In this document: one piece after another, positions 51,911-63,066 of the stretch
Layout of the letters: every line of letters starts with the position of its first letter
How positions within the stretch are numbered: position 1 is the first letter of the stretch
Assembly: GCA_022414725.1 (NCBI GenBank)
Contig: CM039464.1
Coordinates: 7,162,113 to 7,226,112 of the forward strand
DNA: 64,000 bases
Source of the DNA: Microglena sp. YARC
Lineage: Eukaryota; Chlorophyta; Chlorophyceae; Chlamydomonadales; Chlamydomonadaceae
Direction of reading: 5' to 3'
Notes under the pieces: model-generated
Told to the model about the DNA's origin: nothing
The model's database searches: none
Seen by the model: the letters and a program-made list of their open reading frames with translations, nothing else
Made by a program: the position numbers and the translations under genes

Positions 51911-53218
51911 AAAGTTAAGGTGCCCCCCCCCCCCCCCCCCATGCCTCACTCCCCGGTTCCCACCCTGCATGCCTTACATCCTCCTCACACGTACCCCCTC
52001 GCCCCCTCCACACGCCCCCCCCCCCCCCCCCCCATGCCTCACTCCCCGGTTCCCACCCTGCATGCCTTACATCCTCCTCACCGTACCCCCTCCCCCCCTC
52101 CACACGCCCCCCCCCCCATGCCTCACTCCCCGGTTCCCACCCTGATGCCTTACATCCTCCTCACCGTACCCCCCTCCCCCCCCCTCCACACCGCCCCCCC
52201 CCCCCCCCCCCCCATGCCTCACTCCCGGTTCCCACCCTGCATGCCTTACATCCTCCTCACCGTACCCCCCTCCCCCCTCCACACAGCCCCCCCCCCCCGC
52301 CCCCGCCCCCCCCCGCCCCCCATCAACTTGTTTTGTGTTTGTGTTTGTCTGTGTGTTTCTGTGTGTGTGCCATTACCACCACCACCCTACAGCAGCCTCA
52401 CCCCCCAGCCACCAACCACCACTAAGCTCCACCAAACAAAACACATAATCAACCTCCCATTCCCCCCCCACCACCACCACCACCACACACACACACACAC
52501 ACACACACACAACCTTTCCTCCTATTCTCTGTTCCCACACCCACACCCTCATCTCCAACCCCCCATTCCCCCACACCCCCCCACCACATACACACACACA
52601 CACACATTACACACACACACACACCCTTTCCTCCAATTCTCTGGTTCCAACACCTCACACCCTTCATCTCCAACCCCCCATTCCCCCCCCACCACCACCA
52701 CCACACACACACACACACACTTTTCCTCCTATTCTCTGGTTCCTACACCCCCCCCCTCATCTCCAACCCCCATCCCCCCCCCCACACACACACACACCAC
52801 ACCTCACACTACACACACACCCTTTCCTCTATTCTCTGGTTCCACACCAACACTCCTCATCTCCAACCCCCCATTCCCCCCCACCACCACCACCACCACA
52901 CCACACACACACACACTTTTCCTCCTATTCTCTGGTTCCCACACCCACACTCCTCATCTCCAACCCCCATTCCCCCACACCACACCACACACACACACAC
53001 ACACTTTTCCTCCTATTCTCTGGTCCCACACCCACACTCCTCATCTCCACCCCCATTTCCCCCCCCCACACCACCACCACACACACACACACTTTTCTCC
53101 TATTCTCTGGTTCCCACACCCACACTCCTCATCTCCAACCCCATTCCCCCACCACCACCACACATCACACACACACACTTTTCCTCCTATTCTCTGGTTC
53201 CCACCCCACATGCCTCAC
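51911..53218 (-). repeat. Donor-side copies of the PKLEIEEE exon
   Basis: Four units at 51940-52320 read on the minus strand GAGGAGGATGTAAGGCATGC, AGGGTGGGAACCGGGGAG. Seven units at 52520-53190 read GGTTGGAGATGAGGAG, TGTGGGTGTGGGAACCAGAG and AATAGGAGGAAAA. Both derive from the exon end GTTGGAAATTGAGGAGGAG with its donor GTGAGGCATG and GGGAACCAGAG. C13-C17 and CACACA tracts separate the units. Confidence 0.88.
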
Positions 53219-53303
53219 CTCCTCCTCAATTTCCAACTTTGGCGAAAACGCGAGAGGGGGCAAGCCCAGGGACAAGTGCAGGCCTGAAGTACAAGTGTAC
53301 AAC
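53219..53303 (-). CDS. Exon coding LPPLAFSPKLEIEEE
   Basis: 85 bp after TACTGCAG and before GTGAGG. The first base completes an Arg codon begun by the upstream exon (AG from 54610). The frame then reads LYTCTSGLHLSLGLPPLAFS and PKLEIEEE and ends in phase 0. There is no domain. The call rests on splice sites, the upstream phase and the eleven donor-side copies of its end. Confidence 0.55.
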
Positions 53304-54440
53304 CTGCAGTACACATGATCAGGTGGAGGGGTGGTGTGGGTGAGGGGTGAGGGGCGTGGGGGTGGGAGTGGGTGGGTGTGGGTGTGGGAGAGGGGGTGAG
53401 AGTGGGTGGGGGGTTGGGTGACGGGTGGGTGGGTGGGGGGTGGGGTGATGGGGGTGGGGATGAGGAGGGGGGTGTGGGGTGAGGGTGTGTGGGTGGGGGT
53501 TAGGGTGAGGTGTGAGAGGGTGAGAGGTGTGTGGGTGGGGGGTTGGGGGTGACGGGTGTGTGAGGCGGTGTGGGTGTGGGTAAGGGTGTGTGTGTGTGGG
53601 TAAGGGGTGGTGTGTGTGTGGTGAGGGGTGTGGGTGGGGGGGGTGAGGGGGTTAGGGGGTGAGGGTGTTGGGGGCGGGGGTGTGGGTGAGGGTGGTTGGA
53701 GATGAGGGGTGTGGGGTGGGGGTGGGTGGGTGGGTGGGGGGGTGAGAGGTGTGTGGGTGGGGGGTTGGGGGTGACGGGTGTGTGAGGGTGTTGTGGGTGT
53801 GGGTAAGGGTGTGTGGGTGTGGGTAAGGGGTGTGTGGTGTGTGGGTGAGGGGTGTGGGTGGGTGGGGTGAGGGGATTAGGGGTAGAGGGTGTTGGGGCGG
53901 GGGTGTGGGTGAGGGGGGTTGGAGATGAGGGGTGTGGGTGTGGGTGTGGGGGGGTGAGGGGGTGAGGGGGTTGTGGGTGGGTGGGTGTGGGTGAGGGGGG
54001 TGGGGATGAGGTTGGGTGAGGGTGGGTGGGTGAGTAGGGTGAGGGGGGGGTGGGGGTGGGGGGGGGGGCAATGCGGGGTGGGAACCGTGGAGCAGGGCAG
54101 GGGTAGTGGTGTACGGTGGGGGGCGGGGGGTGATGAAGAAACCAAAACAATCAAAGTAGCAGAAAAATAGTTCCCTCTTGCTTTTGGGGGGTGAGATGTG
54201 GGTGGGTGGGTGGGTGAGGGTGGGGGTGTACGGAGGGTGTATGTGTGAGTGGGGGGGTCAGTGACGACAAGAAACCAAAACAATCAAAATGGCAAAATGT
54301 AGTTCACCTTGCTTTTGGGGGTGCGATGTGGTGGGGTGGGTGGGTGAGGGTGGGCGGGGGGTGGGCGTGGACGGTGTGTGGGTGAGGGTGAGGGTGGGCG
54401 GGGGGTGGGCGTGGACGGTGTGTGGATTGTGTGTGTGTGT

Positions 54441-54512
<72 letters not shown>

Positions 54513-54514
54513 CA
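53304..54514. repeat. G-rich minisatellite ending in a 71-base poly-G
   Basis: GGGTGTGGGTGAGGGG-type units run from 53325 to 54440 with almost no C on the plus strand. Donor-like AAGCAAG(A/G)(G/T)GG-derived pieces from the next exon are embedded near 54165 and 54300. 54441-54511 is an uninterrupted run of 71 G, possibly an assembly or polymerase artefact. Confidence 0.9.
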
Positions 54515-54609
54515 GTGACAACACGAAACCTAAACATCAAAATGCTAACGATCTAGTTCCCTCTCGCTTACCTGGCGTATAGCTGACGATTTAGTTCCCT
54601 CTTGCTTAC
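54515..54609 (-). repeat. Donor-side copy of the SREEKLSLL exon
   Basis: A minus-strand unit with GTCAGCTATACGCCAG and GTAAG(C)(A/G)AGAGGGAACTA is present next to the exon and repeated once at 54550-54595. Decayed forms with AAGCAAG continue to 54165. Confidence 0.85.
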
Positions 54610-54673
54610 CTGGCGTATAGCTGACGAAGAAGGGACAGTTTCTCCTCCCGTGATAGGCTGGCAGTGTCACACT
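54610..54673 (-). CDS. Exon coding CDTASLSREEKLSLLRQLYA
   Basis: 64 bp between CCTGCAG and CAG-GTAAGC on the minus strand. Two leftover bases (AG) join the G left by the exon at 55324 to give Glu; the last AG joins G of the exon at 53303 to give Arg. The phases agree on both sides. The peptide is a charged amphipathic helix. No domain is recognised. Confidence 0.6.
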
Positions 54674-54830
54674 CTGCAGGTAAGCATGCGTTAGGAATGT
54701 CACACTTGACAATAGGCTTGGCAGTGTCACACTCTGCAGGTAAGCATAGGCGTTAGGGAATGTCACACTTTGCAGGTACAAATACAGTGGTAGGATTACA
54801 CATTGCAGGTTCATCTCTACTGTACTGCCA
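54674..54830 (-). repeat. Acceptor-side copies of the SREEKLSLL exon
   Basis: Near 54735, 54768 and 54800 the minus strand repeats TACCTGCA(G/A)A and GTGTGACA(C/T)T(G/C)CC, the acceptor and first 13 exon bases. Confidence 0.85.
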
Positions 54831-55323
54831 TCTCTACTGTACTGCCACATCAGCATCACCAACACACTCGACACCACCAAACTCAACCTCACCTCCACCA
54901 ACCTCAGCCCCAAACTCAACACCAGCAACAACAACACCCTCACCACTGCATTTACCACCAACATCACCTCCACCACCAACAACAACACCCTCACCCTCAC
55001 CACCACCACCACCACCACCCACTCACCACCACCACACTATCCACCACCAACACACAAAATCACACACCACCACCAACACACTCACCACCACTACCACCAC
55101 TCACTCACCACCCCCACCACCAAGAACAACAAAAAATCACCACCACCACCACCACCACTCACCAACACCTTCACCTCAAACACCACCAACACCACCAATG
55201 ACACCGCTCACCACGGTCCACCCTCCACCACACAACAACTACACACCAACCACTCACCACCACCACCACCACTACACTCACCTCCACCACACTCACCTCC
55301 ACCCACCAGTTTTCATTTCCCAC
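54831..55323. repeat. CAC/CCA-rich minisatellite
   Basis: ACCACCACC, CTCACC and AACACC units without G on the plus strand. On the minus strand the start next to the exon reads GTGGGAAATGAAAACTGGTG then GGTGGAGGTGAGTGTGG, donor-like units. This may be another junction-derived array, but the origin is less clear than elsewhere. Confidence 0.8.
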
Positions 55324-55414
55324 CGACCCTAAGTTTGTCTTCTCTTTTTATGAGAGTCAAGATCATTCGAACCAAATCCTCGGTGTCGTTGGTTTGTGAC
55401 GGGAGACCCACCTC
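55324..55414 (-). CDS. Exon with SAP-like segment
   Basis: 91 bp after TTTCAACCCAG and ending GTCG before GTGGGA. It reads EVGLPSQTNDTEDLVRMILT and LIKREDKLRV, with phase 0 in and phase 1 out. GLP-x-(T/S)-x-DLV-x-(R/M)-(I/L)-L is the C-terminal half of SAP domains (GLPTxGxKxELVxRL), which bind AT-rich DNA; the N-terminal helix would lie in the preceding exon. Both phases agree with the neighbours at 57822 and 54673. A related sequence occurs twice near 22390 and 22635 on the plus strand. Confidence 0.55.
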
Positions 55415-56220
55415 CTGGGTTGAAATTCGTTCGCAAACAAAAATGAAAAATTTCGTTTGACATTTACGTTTTTTAAGAAAAGATACATCCGTCACAACAA
55501 AAAAAATGAACTTCGTTTGAAATTGCCTTGTGGTTTGAAATTCGAAAAAATTTTTAAATTAGTTTCACAACAAAAAGAATCTTTGAATTTCGTCTTTGAA
55601 ATTCGTTTAAAAAAAAAATAGTTTCAGCAAAAAAAATGAAAATTTGTTTGAACATTCGTTTGAATTCGTTTTAAATTAGTTTCACACAAAAAAGAAATTT
55701 GTTTGACATTTCGTTTGAAATTCGTTTTTTTAAAATAGTTTCACAACAAAAAAAATGAAATTTGTTTGACATTTCGTTTGAAAAATTCGTTTTAAAAAAT
55801 AGTTTCACAACTAAAAAAATTTTGAAATTTGTTTGACATTCGTTTGAAATTCGTTTTAAAAGTTTCACACAAAAAAATGAAATTTGTTTGACATTCGTTT
55901 GAAATTCGTTTTAAATTAGTTTCACAACAAAAAAATGAAATTTGTTTGACATTCGTTTGAAATTCGTTTTAAATTAGTTTCACAACAAAAAAATGAAATT
56001 TGTTTGACATTCGTTTGAAATTCGTTTTAAAAATTAGTTTCTTAGTTTACAACAAAAATGAAATTTGTTTGACATTCGTTTGAAATTCGTTTTAAATTAG
56101 TATCACAACAAAAAAATGAAATTTGTTTGACATTCGTTTGAAATTCGTTTTAAAATAGTTTCACAACAAAAAAATGAAATTCGTTTGAAATTCGTTTTAA
56201 ATTAGTTTCACAACTAAAAA
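55415..56220 (-). repeat. 58-bp AT-rich satellite derived from the exon's acceptor tract
   Basis: About 13 units of GAAATTTGTTTGACATTCGT, TTGAAATTCGTTTTAAATTA and GTTTCACAACAAAAAAAT. On the minus strand the unit's AAACGAATTTCAA matches the pyrimidine tract GCGAACGAATTTCAACCCAG of the exon at 55414. Unit length varies through poly-A. Confidence 0.9.
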
Positions 56221-57821
56221 TAAAAGTCACCACCACCACCACCACCACCACACTCATCCATCAACTCGTTAACGTCTGTATGTTGTCCTCAGCTGGCCCA
56301 GCTTGTACCTCCCTGCAGAACATAAAACGCACCTGTACTGCCTCAACTACCACCACCACCACCACACTCACCCATGAACGCAACGTCTTTGTGTGTCAGA
56401 TAGCCCACTTGTACTTCCATGCAGAACATCACCACCTGTACTGCCCCAATCACCACCACCACCACCATCATACGACACACCACCACGCACCACACTCACC
56501 ATCCCGACACCACCACACTCACCACCACCACACACTCTCCAACACCACTGCACTCACCACCACACTGACCATCACCGACACCACCACACTCACCACCACC
56601 ACCGCACTCACTACCACAACCACCAAACTCACCCATCAACTCGTTAACGTCTGTATGTCCCTCAGCTGGCCCACTTGTACCTCCCTGCAGTACATAACCA
56701 CCTGTACTGCCCAATACCACCACCCACTAGACCACCACCACACTCACCACAACAACACCAACACACTCACACCACCACACTAACCACCAACACACTCACC
56801 ACGCACCACCCACCAAACTCACCTATCAAACTCGTTAACTGTCTTTAATGTGCCTAAGCTGGCCCACTTGTACTCCCTGCAGTACATAAACCCACCTGTA
56901 CTGCCCCAAATACACACCACACCACCCCACACTCACCAGCCACCAACAACAATAACACCACACACTCACCCACCACACACCAAACTCACCTATCAATTGT
57001 TAACGTCTTTATGTGCCTCAGCTGGCCACTTGTACCTCCTGCAGTAAATAACCACCTGTACTGCCAAAATACCACCACACCACCACCACCACCACACTCA
57101 CCACCACCAACAACAATAACACCAACACACTCACCACCACAACCAACAAACTCACCTATCAACTCGTTAACGTCTTTATGTGCCTCAGCTGGCCCACTTG
57201 TACCTCCCTGCAGTACATAACCACCTGTACTGCCCAAACTACCACCACCACCACCACCACCACACTCACCACCACCAACAACAATAACACCAACACACTC
57301 ACCACCACCACCAACAAACTCACCTATCAACTCGTTAACGTCTTTATGTGCCTCAGCTGGCCCACTTGTACCTCCCTGCAGTACATAACCATGTAACTGC
57401 CCAAACTACCACCACCAACCACCACCACACACACTCACCACCACCACCAACATAATAACACCAACACACTCACACCACCACCACCAAACTCACCTATCAA
57501 CTTGTTAACGTCTTTATGTGCCTCAGCTGGCCCACTTGTACCTCCCTGCAGTACATAACCACCTGTACTGCCCAAACTACCACCACCACCACCACACACT
57601 CACCACCAACCAACAACAACACCAACAACTCCACCAACTCAACAACAACAACACCAACACACTCAACCACATCTCAGGCAACACCACAACGACAAACCAC
57701 ACCCCACCACACACTCACCACCACCCCACACCACCAACAACGACCAACACACTCACCACCACCAACAACAACACACACACTCACCACCCAACACCACCAA
57801 ACACACCACCAACACACTCAC
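56221..57821 (-). repeat. Donor-side copies of the LTAAQLNEVDEQLQEL exon, eight units
   Basis: Copies near 56306, 56410, 56679, 56866, 57029, 57199, 57369 and 57539 read on the minus strand CAGTACAGGTGG, GTACTGCAGGGAGGTACAAG, TGGGCCAGCTGAGGCACATA, AAGACGTTAACGAGTTGATA and GGTGAGTTTG. They are separated by GGTGGTGGTGAGTGTG tracts. Period is about 170 bp on the right. Confidence 0.95.
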
Positions 57822-57963
57822 GCCCATCAACTCGTCAACGTCTTTGTGTGTCTCAGCTGGCCCACTTGTACCTCCCTGCAGTACATCGCCACCTGTACTG
57901 CCACCAGCCAGTTCTTGTAGCTGTTCATCTACTTCATTCAGCTGCGCAGCTGTTAACCCGTAC
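57822..57963 (-). CDS. Exon coding YGLTAAQLNEVDEQLQEL
   Basis: 142 bp between CACCTACAG and GTGAGT on the minus strand. The frame reads YGLTAAQLNEVDEQLQELAG, GSTGGDVLQGGTSGPAETHK and DVDELMG and ends in phase 0, as the SAP-like exon requires. A helical, acidic segment is followed by a Gly/Ser-rich linker. Upstream exons must lie beyond the gap or in the unread GT-rich stretch. Confidence 0.62.
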
Positions 57964-60900
57964 CTGTAGGTGGTGGTGGTGGTGGGTGGGGTGGGCGGTG
58001 AATGTGTGCTGGTGGTTGAGTTGGGTATTTGTGTTTTGCCTGCATGGTGCGGTGGTGAGTGGTTGTGTTGTGTTAGTGCTTGTGGTTGTGCGTTTGGGTG
58101 GTGGCGGTGTGTTGGTGTTTGTGTGTGCTTGGTGGTTTGTGGTGGTTGTGGCGGTGGTTGTGGCGGTGGTGGGTGTTGGTGGTAGTGTTGGTGGTTGTGT
58201 TTGGTGGTTTGTGGCGGTGGTGGGTGTTGGTGGTAGTGTTGTGGTTGTTGTGGTGTTGTGGCGTGTGGTGGGTGTTGGGGTTGTGGTGGTTGTGTTGGGT
58301 GTTGTGGCGTGGGGTGTTGCGTGGTAGTGTTGGTGGTTTGGGTGGTGGGTGTTGTGGTGTGTTGGGTGGTGGTGGCGGTGGTGTGTGTTATGGTTTGGCG
58401 GTGGGATGGTCGTTGGTGGTGTGTGGTTGGTTGTGACGGTGGTGGTGTGTTGGTGGTAGTGCGTGTGTGTTGTGTTGGCAGTGGTGGGTTATGTGTTGTG
58501 TTGGTGGTTGTGTTGGTGGTTGTGGCCGGTGGTGGGTGTGTGGTTGGTGTGGTGGTTGTGTGGTGGTGGTGTTGGTGGTGGTTGTGGTGGGTGTTGGTGG
58601 CAGTGTTGGTGGTTGTTTGGTGGCTTCGTGATCGGTGGTAGTGGTAGTGTTTGTGGATTGTGGCGGTGTGGGGTGTTGGGGTAGTGTTGGGTCGGTTGTG
58701 TGGTGGTTGTGAAGCGGTGGAGTAGTGTTGGTGGTGTTGTCTTGGTGTTGTGGCGGTGTGGGTGTTGTGGTTAGTGTTGTGGTTGTGTGGTGGTTGTGGC
58801 AAGTGGTGGTGTTGAGGTTGTGGCAGTGGTGTGTTTGTGTGTTGTGGTTGGTGTTGGTGTAAGTGGCGGTGGGTGGTTTGGTGGGTGTGTGTGTGTTGGT
58901 GGTTGTGGCGGTGGTAGGTGTTTGGTGTGTGTTGGGTTGTGGCGGTGGGTTGTTGGTGGTTGTGTTGGTGGTTGTTGGGCATGGTGAGTTGTGTTTGGTG
59001 GTAGGGCGGTGGTGAGTGTTGGTGGTAGTGTGGGGTAGTGTTGTGTTGTGTTGGTGGTTGTGTTGTGGTGGGTGTTGGTGGTTGCGGCAGTGGTCGGTGT
59101 TGGTGGAGTTTATGGTGTCTTGTGGTGGTTGTGGCGGTGGTGTTGTGTGGTGTGTTGTGTTGTGGCGTGGTGTTTGTTGTGGTAGTGTGGGTGGTGTTGG
59201 TGTAAGTGTTGGTTGTGTGGTGTTGTGTGGTGGTTTGGCGTGGGGTGTTGGTGGTGTGTGGGGTTGTGGCGGTGGTTTGTGGTGGTGGGTGTTGTGAGTG
59301 TTGCATGTTTGGCGTGGTGGTGTTGGTGATTGTATGGTGTTGTGCGTGGGGGGTTGGGGTTGTGTTGGTGGTTGGCGGCTGGAATTGTGTTGTGGTAGTG
59401 GGGTGTGAGTGTAGGCTGGTAGTGTTGGTGGTTGGTGTTGGTGGTTGTGGCATGGTGGGTAATTGTTGGTTGTGTTTGGTGGTTGTGCGGTGGTGGTGTT
59501 GGTGGTTGTGGCGGGGTTGGGAGTGGTGGGTGTAAGGTGGTTGTGTTGTGGTGTGCGGTGTGGGTGTGGTGGTTGGCGGTGGTGGTGTTGGTGTAGTTAT
59601 GGTGTTGTGTTGGGTGGTTGGTGGCGGTGGTGGTAGTTGGTGTTGTGTTGGTGTTGGCGGTGGTGTGTTTGGTGCTTCGTGTTAGATGTTGTGCGGGTGT
59701 GGTTGGTTGTGGTTAGTGCGGTGGGGGTGTTGGTGGTTATGTGGTGGTTGTGTGTGTTGTGTTGGTGGTCTGTGCGGCGGGGTGGTGTTGTGTTGTTGTG
59801 GTGGTTGTGGCGGTGGTTGTGGTGGTGGTTTGGCGGTGGTTAGTCGTTGTGGTTGTGTTGGGTTGTTGTTGGTGTTGTGGCGTGGGTGGTGTGTGGTAGT
59901 GTTGGTGGTTGTGCGGTGGGTGTGTTGTGGTTGTGTGGTGGTTGTGTTGGTGATGTGGGGGTGGTGGTAGGTTGGTGGTGTTGGAGTTGTTGGCGTGGTG
60001 GGTGCGGGTTGTGTTGGTGGTTTCGGTGGTGGGTGTTGGTGGTTGTGTGGTGTTGTAGGGCGGCTGGTGGGTGTGGTGGTTGTGGCGGTGGTGGGTGTTG
60101 GTATTGTGTTGGTGGTTGTGCAGTGTTGTGGAGTGGTGGTGTTGGTGGTGTATTTGGTGTTGTGGCGTGGGTTGTTCTGGTTGTGTGGTGGTAGTGGCGT
60201 GGTTGGGTTGTTGGTGTTGTGGCGTTGTGAGTGTTGGTGTGTGCGGTTGTGATGTGGTTGGTGTTGTGTTGTGTTGGGGTTGTGGCGTGCTGGTTGTTGG
60301 GTGTGTGTGGTTGTGCGGTGTTGTGCGGTGGTAGGTGTGGTGTGGTGTTGGTGGTTGTGGCGGTGGTGGTGTTGGGGTTGTGTGGTGGTTTTGGTGGTGG
60401 TTGTGGTAATGTTGGTGTGGTGGTGGTTGTGCGTGGTTGTGGCGGTGGTGTGCTGTGGTGGGGCGTGTGGTGTGGTGTTGTGTTGGTGGTTGTTGCGGTG
60501 GTTGTGGCGGTGGTGGTGTTGTGGTTGTGTTGGTGTTGTGGCGGTGTGGTGTTGGTGTAGTGTTGTGTTGGTCGGTTGGGCGGTGGTTTGTGCGGTGTGT
60601 TGTGTGGTGGTTGTGCGTGGTGGTGTTGTGTTGTGTTGGTGGTTTGTTGGTGGTAGTGTTGATGTTAGTGTTGTGGTTGTGTTGTGGTTGTTTGGTGGTA
60701 GTGTTGGTGGTAGTGTGTGGTTGGTGGCGGTGGTGGGTGTGGCTGTGGTTTGGCGGTTGTGTGCGGTGGTGTGGCGAGTGTGGTGTTGGTGGTTGTGTTG
60801 GTGAGTTGGTGGCGTGGTGGGTGTTGGTGGTTGTGTTGTGGTTGTGTGGTGGTAGTGTTGATGTAGTGTTGGTGGATTTGTTGGTGGGTTGTGTTGGTGT

Positions 60901-61215
60901 AGTGTTTGGTTGGTTATGTTGTGGTTGTGGGGTGGTGGGTGGGCTGTGTTGTGGCGGTTGTTGTGGCGGTGGTTGTGGCGGTGTTTGTGGTGGTTGTTTG
61001 TGTTTGTGCGTGGTGGGTTGGTGGTTGTGTTGGTGGTTGTTTGGGTGTATGTTTGGTGGTTGTTGTTGGCGTTGTGGCGGTGGGATGGTTTGTGGTTGTG
61101 GTGTGGTTTGTTGTGGCGGTGGTGGTGTTGTGTGTAGAATATGGTGGTTGTGTTGGTGGTTGTGCGGTGGTGGGTGTTGGTGGATGTGGTGCGCTGTGAT
61201 GGCGTGGTAATTTTT
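57964..61215. repeat. GTGGTTGTGGCGGTGG-type minisatellite, 3.2 kb
   Basis: The plus strand is almost only G and T. Irregular units of GTGTTGGTGGTTGTG and GGCGGTGGTGGGTGTTGG have no fixed length. Open frames of Val/Gly/Cys or Thr/His/Pro are compositional. Confidence 0.9.
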
Positions 61216-61520
61216 ATTATTGTAGCTAATTCGTTTTCTTATTTCAATGCTGCTGAACTGCTGCGCGTACCTGAAGGGTTGGTGGCTGTGATGGTTGGTC
61301 GTGTGGTGAAGCTGTGGTGGTGGTGGATTATTTTATTATTGATAGCTATTCGTTTCTTATTTCAGCTGTGAACTTGCTTGCCCGTACCTGAGGTGGTGGC
61401 TGTGGTGGTTGGTGGTTCGTGTGGTGAAGCGTGGTGGTGGTGGTATTATTTTATTAAATTGTATGCTATTCGTTTTCTTATTCACTGCTGAACTGCTTGC
61501 CCGTACCTGAGGGTGTGCTG
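61216..61520 (-). repeat. Three acceptor-side copies of the LTAAQLNEVDEQLQEL exon
   Basis: Near 61265, 61385 and 61500 the minus strand reads CCTTCAG or CCTCAG, then GTACG(C/G)GCA(A)GCAGTTC and GAAATAAGAAACGAATAGC. The exon itself starts CTACAG-GTACGGG. An isolated fourth copy lies at 62945-62985. Confidence 0.7.
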
Positions 61521-62944
61521 TGGTGTTGTGTTTCGGTGGGTTGAAGGCTGTGTTGTGTGGTGGGTGGTGGTGTGGTGGTGTGGTGTTGTGTTGGTGGTGA
61601 AGCGTTTGGTGGTTGTGTGGTTGGTTACAATTGATGTGCGGTGGTGAGCGGCGGTGGTGGTGGTTGTGGTGGTGAGGCTGTGGTGAGTGTGTTCGTGGTG
61701 TTGCGGGTGGTGGTGTGGTGGTTGTGGGTGTGGTGTTGGTTGGTGGTGAAGGCTGTGTGTGGGTTGTGGTGTGGTCCGGTTGTGTCGGGTGGTGGTGGTG
61801 GGTGGGAGCTTGGTGGTGTTTCGTGTGGTGGCGTGTGGTGTTGCGTGGTGGGGTGGTGGGGTGGTGCGGTTGTGGTGTGTGGTGGGTGGTGGTGGGTGTG
61901 GTGGGGGGTGGTGGAGGCTGTTGGTGGTTTGTCGGGTGGTTCGGTGGTGTTGGTGGGGTGGGGTGGTGGTGGTGGAGGCTGTGGTGGTTGTGTCCGGTGT
62001 GCGGTGTGGTTGTGGTTGGTGGTGGTGGTGGTGGTGGTTGCGGTGGTGGGTGTGGTGTGGTGGTGGTGGTGGAGGCTGTGGTGGTTTGTCGTGTGTTGCG
62101 GTGGTGGGTGTTTGCGGTGGTGGTTGTGTGTGTTGTGGTGGTGGTGTGTGGTGTGGTGGTGGTGGTGGTGGAAGGCTGTGGTGGTGGTGTTCGTGGGTGG
62201 TTGCGGTTGGTTGTGTGGTGGCGGTGGTGTGGTGTGGTGGTGGAGCGTGGTGGGGTTGTGTTCGTGTGTTGCGGTGGTGGTTGTGGGTGTGGTGGTTGCG
62301 TTGGTGGTGGTGGTGTGGTGGTGGTGGTGGTGGTGGAGGCTGTGGTGGTTGTGTGGTGGGGTTGCGGTGGTGGTGGTGTTGGTTGTGGTGTTGTTTGGTG
62401 TGTGGGTGGTGGTGTTGTGTGTTTGGTGTTGGTGTGTGTTGGTGTTGGTGTTGGCGTTGGTGCTTGGTGGTTGGTGTTGGTGGAGGCTGTGGTTGGTTGT
62501 GTTGGTTTGTGGTGCGTTTGTGTTGGTGTTGGTGTTGTGTTGTGTTGTGGTGTTGTTGGTGTTGGTTGGTTGTTGGTGTTTGTTGGTGTTGGGTGGTGTT
62601 GGTGTTGGTGTTGGTGTGGTGTGTTGTTGGTGTTGGGTTGGGTTTGGAGGAGGTGGAGGTGTGGTGGTTGTGTTGGTGTTGGTTTGCGGTGTGTTGCGGT
62701 GGTGGTGGCTGGTCGGAGGCTGTGGTGGTTGTGGGTGGTTGCGGTTGTGTTGCGTGGCGGCGGTGGTGGTGGTGGTGGTGGTGGTTGCAGTGGTGGTAGT
62801 GGTGGTGGTGCTTGTGTTGTTGGTGGTTGCAGTGGTGGTAGTGGTGGTGGTGGTTGTGGTGGTGGTGGAGGCTGTTGTTTGGTGGTGGTTACAGTTGTGT
62901 TGCGGTGGCGGCGGCGGTGGTGGTTGGCAGTGTAGTCATTTGTA
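61521..62944. repeat. GT-rich minisatellite, second block
   Basis: Same composition as 57964-61215, with GGTGGTGGTGGAGGCTGTGG units common from 61900 and GTTGGTGTTGGTG from 62400. Confidence 0.9.
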
Positions 62945-62987
62945 GCTGCCACTATTTATTTCAGCTGCTCGGCTGCAACCCCATCCC

Positions 62988-63066
62988 ACTTCGACAAATG
63001 GTTCATGGTTAAGCTGCTGACCCCATGAGTTGCCTGGGTTCAAATCCCACGGTGCGCTTTAGTGTT
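62988..63066 (+). repeat. tRNA-like fragment, probable SINE head
   Basis: CATGGTTAAGCTGCTGACC and the B box GGTTCAAATCC at 63037-63047, flanked by CCTG and CACGG, look like a tRNA T-arm and D-region. The acceptor stem does not pair well. Pseudo-tRNA or SINE is more likely than a working gene. Confidence 0.35.

Noticed and set aside
51866..62952. Open frames of several hundred codons in CAC- and GT-rich DNA
   Set aside because: Composition-driven; the true exons in this region are short and lie between the arrays.
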